Source of the DNA: Pseudovibrio brasiliensis
GTDB taxonomy: Bacteria > Pseudomonadota > Alphaproteobacteria > Rhizobiales > Stappiaceae
DNA length: 64,000 nt
Assembly: GCF_018282095.1 (NCBI RefSeq)
Contig: NZ_CP074127.1
Span: 124,001-188,000, forward strand
Reading direction: 5' to 3'
The position numbers and the translations under genes are program-made. Below are positions 8,883 to 16,850 of the stretch, one piece after another (positions within the stretch are counted from its first letter, which is position 1; every line of letters begins with the position of its first letter). Under the pieces are notes generated by a model that worked only from the letters and a program-made list of their open reading frames with translations, was not told where the DNA came from and searched no databases.

Positions 8883-10712
8883 ATGGGAGGTTACCTACAG
8901 CGCGCTGTTTATGCTGCGTTTTCTGCGATTGCGCTGCTTGTTCTGCATGTGGTGGTAGAACCTGTGTACGCGCAGTCTGAGATGGTGCGTGTGGGTATCC
9001 TTTCTTATCGCGGGAGCTTGGAGACGCAGCGCACATGGGCGCCGACCATTGAGCATTTGCAGCGCGAACTGCCTGACGTGGAGTTTTCCTATCTGCCTCT
9101 GACCCTTCAGCAAATTGCGGAACAAGCGGAGCAGCTGGACTTCATCATCACCAATCCTGGCCACTCTTTTCAGCTGGAACGTATTGCGGGTGTCAGCCGC
9201 ATCGCCAGTGCGCGCTCGCACGTGAACAAGAGCGAGATGCAGGATCTCGGCTCTGTCATCTTCACCCGTACCGACAGCGGCATAGCTACCCTGATGGACC
9301 TGAGGGGTGTCACTGCTGGGGTTGTCTCAACAGAAGCGTTTGGAGGCTATCTGGCTGCAAAGCACAGCCTGCAAATGAGCCTTGGCAAGGAGGCAGAGCT
9401 GCTGGTGAAACCTCTCGGCTTTCCGCAGCAAACGGTGGTGGATGCGGTGGTGAATGGGGGCGTGCAAGTGGGCATCGTTCGTGCCTGTTTGCTGGAGAGT
9501 ATGAGTGCCGCTGGCAAGCTGGATAAATCCCAAATCCGCGTTCTTGGGCAACAGTACGATCCGGAGTTTGCCTGCGCCAGAACCTCAGAGCTTTATCCGG
9601 GTTGGGCCTTTCTGAAAGTACCTGGCGTCTCGCCTCAACTGGCAACGCGCATCACGCAGGCGCTGCTTTCCATGCCAGACGGCGTATGTACTGATGAATG
9701 GCTGGGCCACGCCAACTGGATTGCACCGGTCTCTTATGCCGCTGTGGAACGGGTCTACCGTGATCTGGCGCTCTACCCCTACAACAAGGACTTACGGCAG
9801 ATCCTGAAGGATTGGGTGGAGCGGAACTACTTTTTGCTGGGCGTAGTGATCGTGCTCAGCGGGGCGTTTCTGCTGCATGTGGGGCACGTGGAGTTTCTGG
9901 TGCGCCGTCGCTCTCAGCAGTTGGAAGCAGCGAGTGATAAACTGGCCGATGCCTTGCAGCGCAATCTGATACTGGAGAACGAGTTGGCCCACGCTGGCCG
10001 TGTTTCTTCCATGAACATCCTCGCCGGCAGTCTGGCGCATGATCTGAAGCAACCGCTTGGCGCCATCTCCACCTTCGCCCATAGCCTGCGGAAACGGCTG
10101 GATCGGGGGACGGCGGATGAGGAGACCCTGCAAAAGCAGCTCACTCGCATTTCCGAGCAAGCTAACCGGGCCTCTGACTTTATCAACTCCATGCGCAGCT
10201 TCCTCAACAAACAACCGGAAGCGCGCCGCCGGGTGGATCTGCGCGAGCTGGTGGATGAAACGGTGATGCTGATGCGCACCTTTGCCACCAAGCATGATTG
10301 CCAGTTGCACTGGGAGCCTCCCAAAGAGCCCGTGTTTGTCTGTTGTGATGATGTGCAATTGCGGCAGGTCATGGTGGTACTGCTGCAAAACGCGCTTGAT
10401 GCTACAGTCGAGGCCGGACTTGAAGGCGGGGTGATCTCCATCCTGTTGGAAAGCTCTGCGGGATCTTGCGCGTTGATGGTGTGCGATCAGGGGGCAGGCA
10501 TTCCAAAAGAGCTGGAGGAGAAGGTGTTTGAGCCGTTCTTTTCCAGTAAAGGCAGTCTGGGTTTGGGGTTAGCCACAGCACTCAGCATTGTCGACAGCCA
10601 TGAAGGTGAGCTGACCCTGAGCCCCGCGCCACATGCTGGCACTTGCGCAACGGTGATGCTGCCACTGGCAGGTCCACAAACAGAGAGAAACCATGACACA
10701 ACAACCCGTTAA
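8883..10712 (+). CDS. ttrS: Tetrathionate sensor histidine kinase TtrS
   Basis: A 609-residue inner-membrane sensor kinase. A signal/membrane segment (about residues 8-28) precedes a periplasmic PhnD/TtrS-type binding domain of about 270 residues (VRVGILSYRG, PTIEHL, FIITNPGHSF). A second membrane segment lies near residues 315-335. The kinase core follows, with the phospho-acceptor in LAHDLKQPLGAIS and an ATPase domain with a DQGAGIP and GLGLAT box. This architecture is that of TtrS, which senses tetrathionate or a related oxyanion. The frame is open to a TTG at 8850; the ATG at 8883 starts directly before the membrane segment. The 3' end overlaps ttrR by 20 bases, so the pair is one operon. 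The reductase genes ttrBCA lie 5.5 kb downstream, which supports the name. Confidence 0.88.
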   Translation: MGGYLQRAVYAAFSAIALLVLHVVVEPVYAQSEMVRVGILSYRGSLETQRTWAPTIEHLQRELPDVEFSYLPLTLQQIAEQAEQLDFIITNPGHSFQLERIAGVSRIASARSHVNKSEMQDLGSVIFTRTDSGIATLMDLRGVTAGVVSTEAFGGYLAAKHSLQMSLGKEAELLVKPLGFPQQTVVDAVVNGGVQVGIVRACLLESMSAAGKLDKSQIRVLGQQYDPEFACARTSELYPGWAFLKVPGVSPQLATRITQALLSMPDGVCTDEWLGHANWIAPVSYAAVERVYRDLALYPYNKDLRQILKDWVERNYFLLGVVIVLSGAFLLHVGHVEFLVRRRSQQLEAASDKLADALQRNLILENELAHAGRVSSMNILAGSLAHDLKQPLGAISTFAHSLRKRLDRGTADEETLQKQLTRISEQANRASDFINSMRSFLNKQPEARRRVDLRELVDETVMLMRTFATKHDCQLHWEPPKEPVFVCCDDVQLRQVMVVLLQNALDATVEAGLEGGVISILLESSAGSCALMVCDQGAGIPKELEEKVFEPFFSSKGSLGLGLATALSIVDSHEGELTLSPAPHAGTCATVMLPLAGPQTERNHDTTTR

Positions 10713-11370
10713 ACCGCTTTATGGACCAGAGGCAGAGCCTGTGATCATCATCATTGATGATGACGATGCCATGCGGGAAGCGCTGGTGTGTCTGGTGGAA
10801 TCTGTTGGGCTCAAAGCCGTGGATTTTGAACGGGCCGATGACTTCCTGCAGTCTGACCTGCGTCCCTGTGTTGGCGTCATCATTACCGACATGCGCATCC
10901 CCGGCACCAGCGGCCTCGGTTTGCTGGAGAAGCTGCGCGCCTCCGGCCAGCATCTGCCGGTCATCGTTATCTCAGCCTTCGCCAACCTGCGAGATGGTGT
11001 CCGCGCCATGAGCCTTGGTGCGGTGGATGTTTTGGAAAAACCGTTCGACGAGCAAAGCCTGCTCGACAAGCTGCAGGATCTGATTTCCGAAACGCGGGAC
11101 CGGGCCAGCCAGTGCTGCCTGACTGCTCAGGCCAAAATGAAGGTTGATCGTCTCACCAACCGCGAGCGTGAGGTGATGGGTTACCTCGCCCAAGGCCTGC
11201 AAAACAAAAGCATCGCCAATGCGTTAGGTCTCAGCGTCAAAACCGTGGAGATCCACCGCCACAACGTCCTGACCAAACTGGAAGTCCAGACCCTCGTCGA
11301 CGTCTACCAACTCACCCAAAGCGCCGACCGCGCCACGGGCTCTGGCCGGTGTTGTGGGGTAAACTCTTAA
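10693..11370 (+). CDS. ttrR: Tetrathionate response regulator TtrR (FixJ/LuxR type)
   Basis: A 225-residue response regulator. The receiver domain has IIIIDDDDAMR and the phospho-acceptor in ITDMRIPGTSGLGLLEKL, with the switch Lys in VLEKPF. The C-terminal LuxR/FixJ-type helix-turn-helix reads LTNREREVMGYLAQGLQNKS followed by IANALGLSVKTVEIHRHNVL. It is translationally linked to ttrS by a 20-base overlap. Its likely target is the ttrBCA promoter at about 16.75 kb, where a perfect inverted repeat is present; that link is inferred. Confidence 0.9.
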   Translation: MTQQPVKPLYGPEAEPVIIIIDDDDAMREALVCLVESVGLKAVDFERADDFLQSDLRPCVGVIITDMRIPGTSGLGLLEKLRASGQHLPVIVISAFANLRDGVRAMSLGAVDVLEKPFDEQSLLDKLQDLISETRDRASQCCLTAQAKMKVDRLTNREREVMGYLAQGLQNKSIANALGLSVKTVEIHRHNVLTKLEVQTLVDVYQLTQSADRATGSGRCCGVNS

Positions 11371-11524
11371 ACCCATCCCCAAAACTTAACTCAAAATTTC
11401 AGGTTACCTTCAGGATCGCGTGGTGTTGTGTCGGCGTTACGAGGCGGCAACCGGGGTGCTGATGGCACTCCTGAAGCACAAGGCAAAGAATGAGTTGCTG
11501 CCATAAGAAGAACTGGCAGAAACT

Positions 11525-12082
11525 ATGACTGATCAACAATATGTGCGCTCCGCCCGCATCCTTCACTGGCTGATGGCCCTTGGCTTTCTCTCCATGTGGA
11601 CGACCGGATACATCATGAAACTGGACTCTCTGGAAGATACTCCGCTGGAAGAGAGCCTGTTTGACATTCACATTTCTTTGGGCGTGACCTTGCTGGGTTT
11701 GCTGCTGCTGCGTGTGGTCATCCGCTTGATGAACAAGCCACCGGCACTGCCTGCAGGCCTCAGCTCCTGGGAGAAGATTGGTTCCCACCTGGGGCACCTT
11801 GGACTGTACTTGCTGCCGCTGGTGACCATGCTCGTGGCGTGGGCAGAGGTTGATTTTGGCGGCCACGGCGTGAAGTGGTTCACCATCGCAATGCCAAAGA
11901 TCTTCCCAACCATGGAAACCCTTGCCGGTATCAATCTGGAAGACACCACTGCAACAGCACATGAGCTGCTCGCATGGTCTCTGCTGGCTCTGGTCGCGGT
12001 GCACGTGGCTGCTGTTCTCAAGCACAAATATTGGGATGGCCACGACGTCATGGGCCGCATGAGCCTGCTTGGCAAGAAATAA
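11525..12082 (+). CDS. Cytochrome b561-like membrane protein
   Basis: A 185-residue protein with four membrane helices. Histidines suited to bind b-type heme occur in RILHWLMALGF, IHISLGVTLLG, HLGHLGLYLLPL and AVHVAAVLKHKYWDG, the pattern of bacterial cytochrome b561 (CybB/YodB) proteins that move electrons between quinol and periplasmic partners. It follows ttrR by about 155 bases on the same strand. It could feed electrons to a periplasmic acceptor, but a functional tie to tetrathionate reduction is only suggested by position, because TtrC already provides quinol oxidation. Confidence 0.88.
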   Translation: MTDQQYVRSARILHWLMALGFLSMWTTGYIMKLDSLEDTPLEESLFDIHISLGVTLLGLLLLRVVIRLMNKPPALPAGLSSWEKIGSHLGHLGLYLLPLVTMLVAWAEVDFGGHGVKWFTIAMPKIFPTMETLAGINLEDTTATAHELLAWSLLALVAVHVAAVLKHKYWDGHDVMGRMSLLGKK

Positions 12083-12109
12083 CGAGACGCGGGGGAGGCT
12101 GGTCGCAGC

Positions 12110-13756
12110 CTATCGCCGAGGGCGCATTGGGGGCAGGCCCTCGGCCTCCGCCTGAGCTTTTGCCTCTTTAAGCAACACATCCAGCGTGGACAAGGCAGTC
12201 TTCATATCTTGCAATCTGGCGGCGGCTTCCGCCAGATTGTCCTGCTTTAAAGCCTCCTCCACCCGCGCAATTGAATCATCTGCCATAGCTTTGTAGCTCA
12301 AGAAATCCGCAAGCTCGCCTTTGTACTTTACGTTTTTACGAAGTACCATCAGGGCGACAATATTCTTCTTCGCCTTGGCCACTTGTGCGGTGTATCTGGC
12401 AGCTTCTTCCTCGTGTTTCGATAGCCTTTTTGTGCGTGGTCGCTCGGTGGGTTTGTCTTCGATTATCTGTTCTCTTGGAGGTGATTCCGGCTCTGCTTGA
12501 GTGATTGGCTCTGCTTGCGTGACTGGTTCTGCTTGCGTAGTTGGCTCTGCTTCTTTCTTTGGCGGTGGATTGAGGCGTTTGAGAGCAATCTTCATGTTGG
12601 CAATAGCGGTACGCAGTTCATCCAGCAGATAGCGGGCGTCCTTCACCCGGCCGGTGGTCAGAAACCGCTCAGCTTGCATGGCGAGCGTGGAGGCGGTGGC
12701 GCTGTAGCCCTCATAATAGCGGAGCTGTTCCGGATTCTGGATCGTGGTTTTCTGAGTGTCCAGCCCCTCGATCTCCTTACGTGCGTCCTTCACATCCTGC
12801 AGGAAGCCTTCCACCTGTGCGGCAGTGTTGATGCCTCGGGTGAAGGCGATTTCCAGCCCGGTCATAACAATGCGGGCATTGTCCAACGCGTCCTCAGCGT
12901 TGCGGTAGTCTCGATTGATGTAAAGTTTCTCCGCTTCCAAGATGTATGCGCTTGCTCTGGAATGCAGTTTCTCGAAGATGGCCAGCTCCTCAGTGTCTTT
13001 GAAGGAGCCGGACCGGATGTGAAATGCATGCAAATTTGCACGGGATTTTGCGATCTTCTTGCCAAACTTCAGTGAGGCCTCCAGCTCTGGCGCAGCAGAC
13101 TGTATTGCAGGAGCTTCCTTCAACCATGCGACCTCGGCTTTCATCTTTGCCAGACTTTTTTCGAAGTTGGCAATGGCCTTGTTCGCATCGTCTATGTGGG
13201 AGGTGCGCACATGGGCGGTGATCTGGTCAAAGTGCTTTTGCACCTCCTGATCAGCACGCTCATAGTTGCGCAATTTCTTCCGATAATCTTTATGTTTGCC
13301 CGCTAGTTCCACAAATTGAAACCGGTGTTCCTGAAGCTGGTTATGTGCGTCTCGCAATAATGGAATCTGATCGTTGATCACTTCCAGCGCAACGTCGAAT
13401 TCGCCCACGTAAAACCTCAGTGATGAGATGCCGGTGTTGATCTCCGCAAGCAAGGGCTGAATATCTTTTATTTTCTTTGATTTAGCCGAGGTGATGGCCT
13501 GACGCGCGGCTTTGTGTGCTTTCTTGAAGCCCCCGAAAAGCGCACGGCTGAACTTGATGAGGTTGCCCCGTGCATAAAGCTCATTAACCTGCTTCTCCAG
13601 TGCTGCAATCTGATTATGATCGACAGGTGTAGTCTCTGGTGCATCCGGTTCGTCGCCTCCATCAATCAGATCATCATCCGGATACGTCCAGGACATATGC
13701 CGATAAAACTCCTCCATCCACGTCTGCTGCTCAGCACTCAGCTTTTCAACCGGCAT
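12110..13756 (-). CDS. Large alpha-helical repeat protein, unknown function (paralog of 23486-26866)
   Basis: A 548-residue, highly charged, helical protein with no signal peptide or membrane segment. It is not from a family I can name. Its middle and C-terminal parts match the protein at 23486-26866: for example ELADFLSYKAMADDSIARVE here against QLSDLLSYQTMVEALGQEAK there. Both have units of about 100 residues with an 'A-x2-AL-x-(N/Q)-A-x-I-x-M' helix that recurs. A proline-rich linker near residue 400 carries xTQAEP three times, encoded by 18-bp DNA repeats. Upstream ATG codons are possible (13783), but GGAGAGG sits 4 bases before the ATG at 13756, which decides the start. No catalytic motif is visible; a scaffold or coiled-coil structural role is plausible but unproven. 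Confidence 0.8.
   Translation of the reverse strand: MPVEKLSAEQQTWMEEFYRHMSWTYPDDDLIDGGDEPDAPETTPVDHNQIAALEKQVNELYARGNLIKFSRALFGGFKKAHKAARQAITSAKSKKIKDIQPLLAEINTGISSLRFYVGEFDVALEVINDQIPLLRDAHNQLQEHRFQFVELAGKHKDYRKKLRNYERADQEVQKHFDQITAHVRTSHIDDANKAIANFEKSLAKMKAEVAWLKEAPAIQSAAPELEASLKFGKKIAKSRANLHAFHIRSGSFKDTEELAIFEKLHSRASAYILEAEKLYINRDYRNAEDALDNARIVMTGLEIAFTRGINTAAQVEGFLQDVKDARKEIEGLDTQKTTIQNPEQLRYYEGYSATASTLAMQAERFLTTGRVKDARYLLDELRTAIANMKIALKRLNPPPKKEAEPTTQAEPVTQAEPITQAEPESPPREQIIEDKPTERPRTKRLSKHEEEAARYTAQVAKAKKNIVALMVLRKNVKYKGELADFLSYKAMADDSIARVEEALKQDNLAEAAARLQDMKTALSTLDVLLKEAKAQAEAEGLPPMRPRR
12489..12560 (-). repeat. 18-bp tandem repeat inside the helical protein gene
   Basis: Three units of 18 bp starting at 12489, 12507 and 12525, with a partial fourth, share the core GGCTCTGCTTG on the plus strand. 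On the coding strand they give the six-residue motif xTQAEP. The unit length keeps the frame, so copy number can vary without breaking the protein. Confidence 0.8.
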
Positions 13757-13915
13757 AATCCTCTCCAACCCATGGCTGTTCATCTACAAATAATGCCCTG
13801 ATTGCTCTGCGTTTCGGGCAGATTTCGTGAGGTGAGTGAAGGGCGAGTTGATGGGGGACGCGGGTTTTGTCTCAATCTATAGGTTTGATATGCTGATCCA
13901 AACAGGAGGCTGTCG

Positions 13916-14536
13916 ATGACATCAGGCTGGGTTGTTCTGCTCAATGGAGTACCAAGGGCGGGAAAGAGTTCTATCGTCTCCGCACTGCAAAGCTCTGTCG
14001 AAGAGCCCTGGATGAACCTTGGTGTGGATGTTGTCGTCAAACATATGACACCAGCCCACCTGAAGCCGGGGATCGGGCTGAGGCCGGGTGGGGAGCGGCC
14101 TGATCTGGAGCACTATGTTTTCCGCTCTTACAGCGCGCTTTACAAAAGCATCGCCGCACACGCCGCGCTTGGCATGAACGTGGTCGTTGATCTCGGCCAC
14201 CACAACAGCTACACCACGCTGGATGGCCGTTGGGGGCACTACCTGAAGGAGCTGGAGGGTCTACGCGTATTGATCGTCGGAGTGTTTTGCCCTCTCGATG
14301 AAATTATGCGGCGACGGGCTGCTAGTGAAGAAGGCTACCTCTCAGCCACTGAACAAGGAGAGATTCCGCTCCCAGTTCAACGCTGGCAGGATGAGGTTCA
14401 CAAACCCGGGATTTATGATCTTGAGCTGGACACGTCCATCCTGTCTCCAGAGCAATGCGCTACAGAAATCCTCCGCACGATTGCATCTGGCAGTAGGTTT
14501 GAGGCCAGAGATAAGCTTATTGCGTTGCCAGACTGA
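13916..14536 (+). CDS. Chloramphenicol phosphotransferase-like P-loop kinase
   Basis: A 206-residue cytoplasmic protein with a Walker A motif right at the start (LLNGVPRAGKSSIVSALQ). The layout that follows, with W-x2-LGVDVVVKHM, VVVDLGHHN and LRVLIVGVFCPLDEIMRRRAA, matches the CPT-like phosphotransferase family, which phosphorylates chloramphenicol or other small hydroxyl compounds. The catalytic Asp expected after the first strand is present in GVDVVV. The natural substrate is unknown. AGGAGG lies 6 bases before the ATG. The 3' end overlaps the convergent gene by 20 bases. Confidence 0.85.
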   Translation: MTSGWVVLLNGVPRAGKSSIVSALQSSVEEPWMNLGVDVVVKHMTPAHLKPGIGLRPGGERPDLEHYVFRSYSALYKSIAAHAALGMNVVVDLGHHNSYTTLDGRWGHYLKELEGLRVLIVGVFCPLDEIMRRRAASEEGYLSATEQGEIPLPVQRWQDEVHKPGIYDLELDTSILSPEQCATEILRTIASGSRFEARDKLIALPD

Positions 14537-15146
14537 GGTGCTTAGCTTGCTGATCGACGGAGGTGAGCCGGGGGATGATGGTACCGGGCTTCAGCAGCGT
14601 TCCGGGGGCAAGCACTGAGTTTGCGCCGACTTTGCTCCGGTCTCCAATCAGGGAGCCAAACTTGATGGCACCGGTTAGCAGTTCTCGGCTGTTTTCAATG
14701 AGTTTGATCTCTTTTTCCGCCCACTCATTGCGATGGTTCGCGACCACAACGCCTGCTTCCAGATTGACGTGCTCGCCGAGAATAGAATCTCCGAGAAACC
14801 CAAGATGAGCCAGCTTGGAGCCCTTCAGTAGGAAGCTGGATTTAACTTCGCAAAACGGCCCAATCGCACAGCCCTCACTCATGTAAACACCACCGCGCAG
14901 GTAGCTGCGGGAGGAAACAAAGGCGTTCGGCCCAATGATCATCGGGCCTTTCAGCGTTGCCCCATCTTCCACCGTAGCGCTCTCATGAATGGCGATGGTG
15001 TTGGTGATGCGGTAGTCATCCGCGAGCTGAAGCAGCATCCCCTTGATGATATCAGCTGCGCTGCCGGTCAGCTCCCATGGTGCTCCGTTGATAGCCGCCA
15101 GTTCTGTCTGCTGCCAGTTGGCAAAGTAGTCGCTGAACTGGATCAT
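14517..15146 (-). CDS. Left-handed beta-helix (hexapeptide repeat) protein, sugar-nucleotide acyltransferase-like
   Basis: A 209-residue protein with hexapeptide repeats along most of its length (IAIHESATVEDGATLKGPMI, IGPFCEVKSSFLLKGSKLAH and VLAPGTLLKPGTIIP). It resembles the acyltransferase half of GlmU-like nucleotidyltransferases, but there is no nucleotidyltransferase domain. It probably forms a trimer that transfers an acyl group to a sugar nucleotide or similar acceptor. The frame is open to 15227; the ATG at 15146 has AGGAG about ten bases upstream and shares its A with the TGA of the gene before it, so the two are translationally coupled. The partner is a ceramidase-like membrane protein. 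Confidence 0.78.
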   Translation of the reverse strand: MIQFSDYFANWQQTELAAINGAPWELTGSAADIIKGMLLQLADDYRITNTIAIHESATVEDGATLKGPMIIGPNAFVSSRSYLRGGVYMSEGCAIGPFCEVKSSFLLKGSKLAHLGFLGDSILGEHVNLEAGVVVANHRNEWAEKEIKLIENSRELLTGAIKFGSLIGDRSKVGANSVLAPGTLLKPGTIIPRLTSVDQQAKHLSLATQ

Positions 15147-15835
15147 CAGGAGGCTCCTTTGGGCTTCATCTTCAAAACCAGCGCGGCGAGGAGCAGGCCG
15201 ATCATGAGGCCGTTGAGCAGGTGCCACATGAAGTGGGTGCCGAAGCTGATGGAAAAACAGAGAGCGATATCGATGGTTCGGAACGCCAGCGAGATCACAA
15301 AGGTGGCCGCCGCAAATGTGATGTACGTGCGGGCAGGGTGCTTGCGCAGTTGCATCAATACGGTTGCGACGAGCAATGCGACGACGGCAGGCAGATACTG
15401 CATGGAGCCGTTGAGGGGATCAGGCCCAGCCTCCAAACCCGTCACCACTGCGCTTGAGCTGAACCAAAAGATGACAGCTGTCAGGCCCACTGCAATGGCG
15501 CTGGCGCGCAGTGTGCGAAACAGGTTTTCGCCGGTCGCGCGATAGATCACCGTAATGATGTAGAATGCAACAAAGCTCCAGATCGGGATGACATCTGCCA
15601 GCTCTGACCATGTGTTTGCAAATGTATGAAACAGGAATGAGCCGACACCGATAGCCGCTGCCAGAGTGATGAGCACAAGTTCTGCTAGATCCGCGTTGCC
15701 TCGCCTGCGCACCAGATAAAGGGCCACCAGCGCTGCAACGATAAAGCTGAGGTTGCTCAGTGCGTTTAGCGGTTCATTCCAGAACCCTGGTGCAGTTCGC
15801 TCACAGTAAAGGTCGATGTAATCAGCAGGCAGCAT
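15146..15835 (-). CDS. Ceramidase-family integral membrane hydrolase
   Basis: A 229-residue protein with about seven membrane segments. The motifs DLYCERTAPGFWNEPLNALS near the start, GSFLFHTFAN in the middle and GTHFMWHLLNG near the end are hallmarks of the alkaline ceramidase/CREST superfamily; the conserved Ser, His and Asp residues would form the zinc site in the membrane. Bacterial members may cleave ceramides or other amide lipids. The frame opens at a TTG (15847); the ATG at 15835 (MLPADYIDLY) was chosen. Its stop codon overlaps the start of the beta-helix gene by one base. Confidence 0.85.
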   Translation of the reverse strand: MLPADYIDLYCERTAPGFWNEPLNALSNLSFIVAALVALYLVRRRGNADLAELVLITLAAAIGVGSFLFHTFANTWSELADVIPIWSFVAFYIITVIYRATGENLFRTLRASAIAVGLTAVIFWFSSSAVVTGLEAGPDPLNGSMQYLPAVVALLVATVLMQLRKHPARTYITFAAATFVISLAFRTIDIALCFSISFGTHFMWHLLNGLMIGLLLAALVLKMKPKGAS

Positions 15836-15912
15836 GGTGAAACTCAAAGCAGGAGACGGACCGCAAGGTTAGATCAGGTGTTGCGTGGATTGTAGTGCGC
15901 AACTTGCGATAC

Positions 15913-16626
15913 TCAAGGCATAATCATGGAAATGCCAGAGCCAGCCAGCATCAGATCAATCATGCGATCATGCTGTTTGGAACTGAGCTTGTTGAGGATC
16001 GCCTTGGCGGCATATGTGCCAAGCGTGATGGACCCGCCCACCAAGGCCCCACCGATCAGAATATCGGTGTTCATCACATTCAGATAGCTGAAGGTCGCGG
16101 CCTTGGAGCCGAACACGAACAGGGACGCCGCCGCTTCCGTTGCAATCAACGCGCTTTTGACGAGACCGAAGGAGGAAAACACCGCCAGACTCAGTGGGCC
16201 AGAGGAGGCAACAAGGCCAGTGAGAAACCCAATCAGCGTTCCGCCCAATACGAGGTGCGCTGGTTTGGAACCGATGTTTCTGGAACGCAGCAGATAGCGC
16301 ACGGGGATGAGCACGAGGAAGAACAGTCCAAGGATGGTGCTGCCGACGGATTCCGGTATGGCAATCAGCAGGTTCGCCCCAAGGGCTGCCATGGGAATGC
16401 TGGGCACGGCATAGAAAAACACGGCGTGCCAGTTGATCTCACTCCACCACACAATCACGCGTCCGCAATTGGCGATCAGCGCTGCAATCGCCATGATAGG
16501 AATGGCCGCCTTGGTGCCAAACACAGTCACCAGAATAGGCAGCAGAATGATCGACGATCCTGTGCCAATAATGCCGGATAAAACACCGGCAAACATGCCC
16601 GAAAGCACGATGATCAATATGCTCAA
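15913..16626 (-). CDS. TauE/SafE (TSUP) family permease
   Basis: A 237-residue inner-membrane protein with seven to eight predicted helices. The first helix contains LSGMFAGVLSGIIGTGSSII and the second half repeats the pattern with GTLIGFLTGLVASSGPLSLA, the internal duplication typical of TSUP carriers of sulfite, sulfoacetate, taurine-derived anions or similar. The frame is open to 16746, but residues before 16626 are basic and unlike the family; a TTG at 16626 has TGGGGG a few bases upstream, so it is the preferred start. It diverges from ttrB across about 220 bases, which makes a sulfur oxyanion an attractive but unproven substrate. Confidence 0.85.
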   Translation of the reverse strand: MSILIIVLSGMFAGVLSGIIGTGSSIILLPILVTVFGTKAAIPIMAIAALIANCGRVIVWWSEINWHAVFFYAVPSIPMAALGANLLIAIPESVGSTILGLFFLVLIPVRYLLRSRNIGSKPAHLVLGGTLIGFLTGLVASSGPLSLAVFSSFGLVKSALIATEAAASLFVFGSKAATFSYLNVMNTDILIGGALVGGSITLGTYAAKAILNKLSSKQHDRMIDLMLAGSGISMIMP

Positions 16627-16747
16627 ATGAACCCCCAAATCGAATGGGAGCAACCTACGGGCAAATTGTGGTGAGACCAAACTTCTCTGCTTTTTTGCTG
16701 TGAAGAGCGGTTTACGAAATTGTCGATTGTTTTCTTCCCGCCCCATC

Positions 16748-16763
16748 TAGGGGAACTCCCCTA
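16748..16763. promoter_or_regulatory. Perfect inverted repeat in the ttrB / TSUP intergenic region
   Basis: TAGGGG-AACT-CCCCTA is a perfect dyad of 6-bp arms with a 4-base centre, about 95 bases before the ttrB start and about 120 before the divergent TSUP start. Its place and symmetry fit an operator for a dimeric regulator such as TtrR. No experimental link is known to me. Confidence 0.4.
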
Positions 16764-16850
16764 AACCGGCAGATAACCTCCCCAATATTTTTGTTGCTGG
16801 CTGCCCGGTAGCTTGGGAACAACCCAAACCGTGACACTCCGGGGGGAGAC

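Noticed and set aside
12489-12560. CRISPR-like short repeats
   Set aside because: The 18-bp units are directly adjacent without spacers and are in frame in a gene, so they are a coding tandem repeat.
15895-16581. A 228-codon open frame on the plus strand
   Set aside because: Antisense to the TSUP permease gene; the composition is very polar with many Gly, His and Gln, typical of a reversed membrane protein gene.
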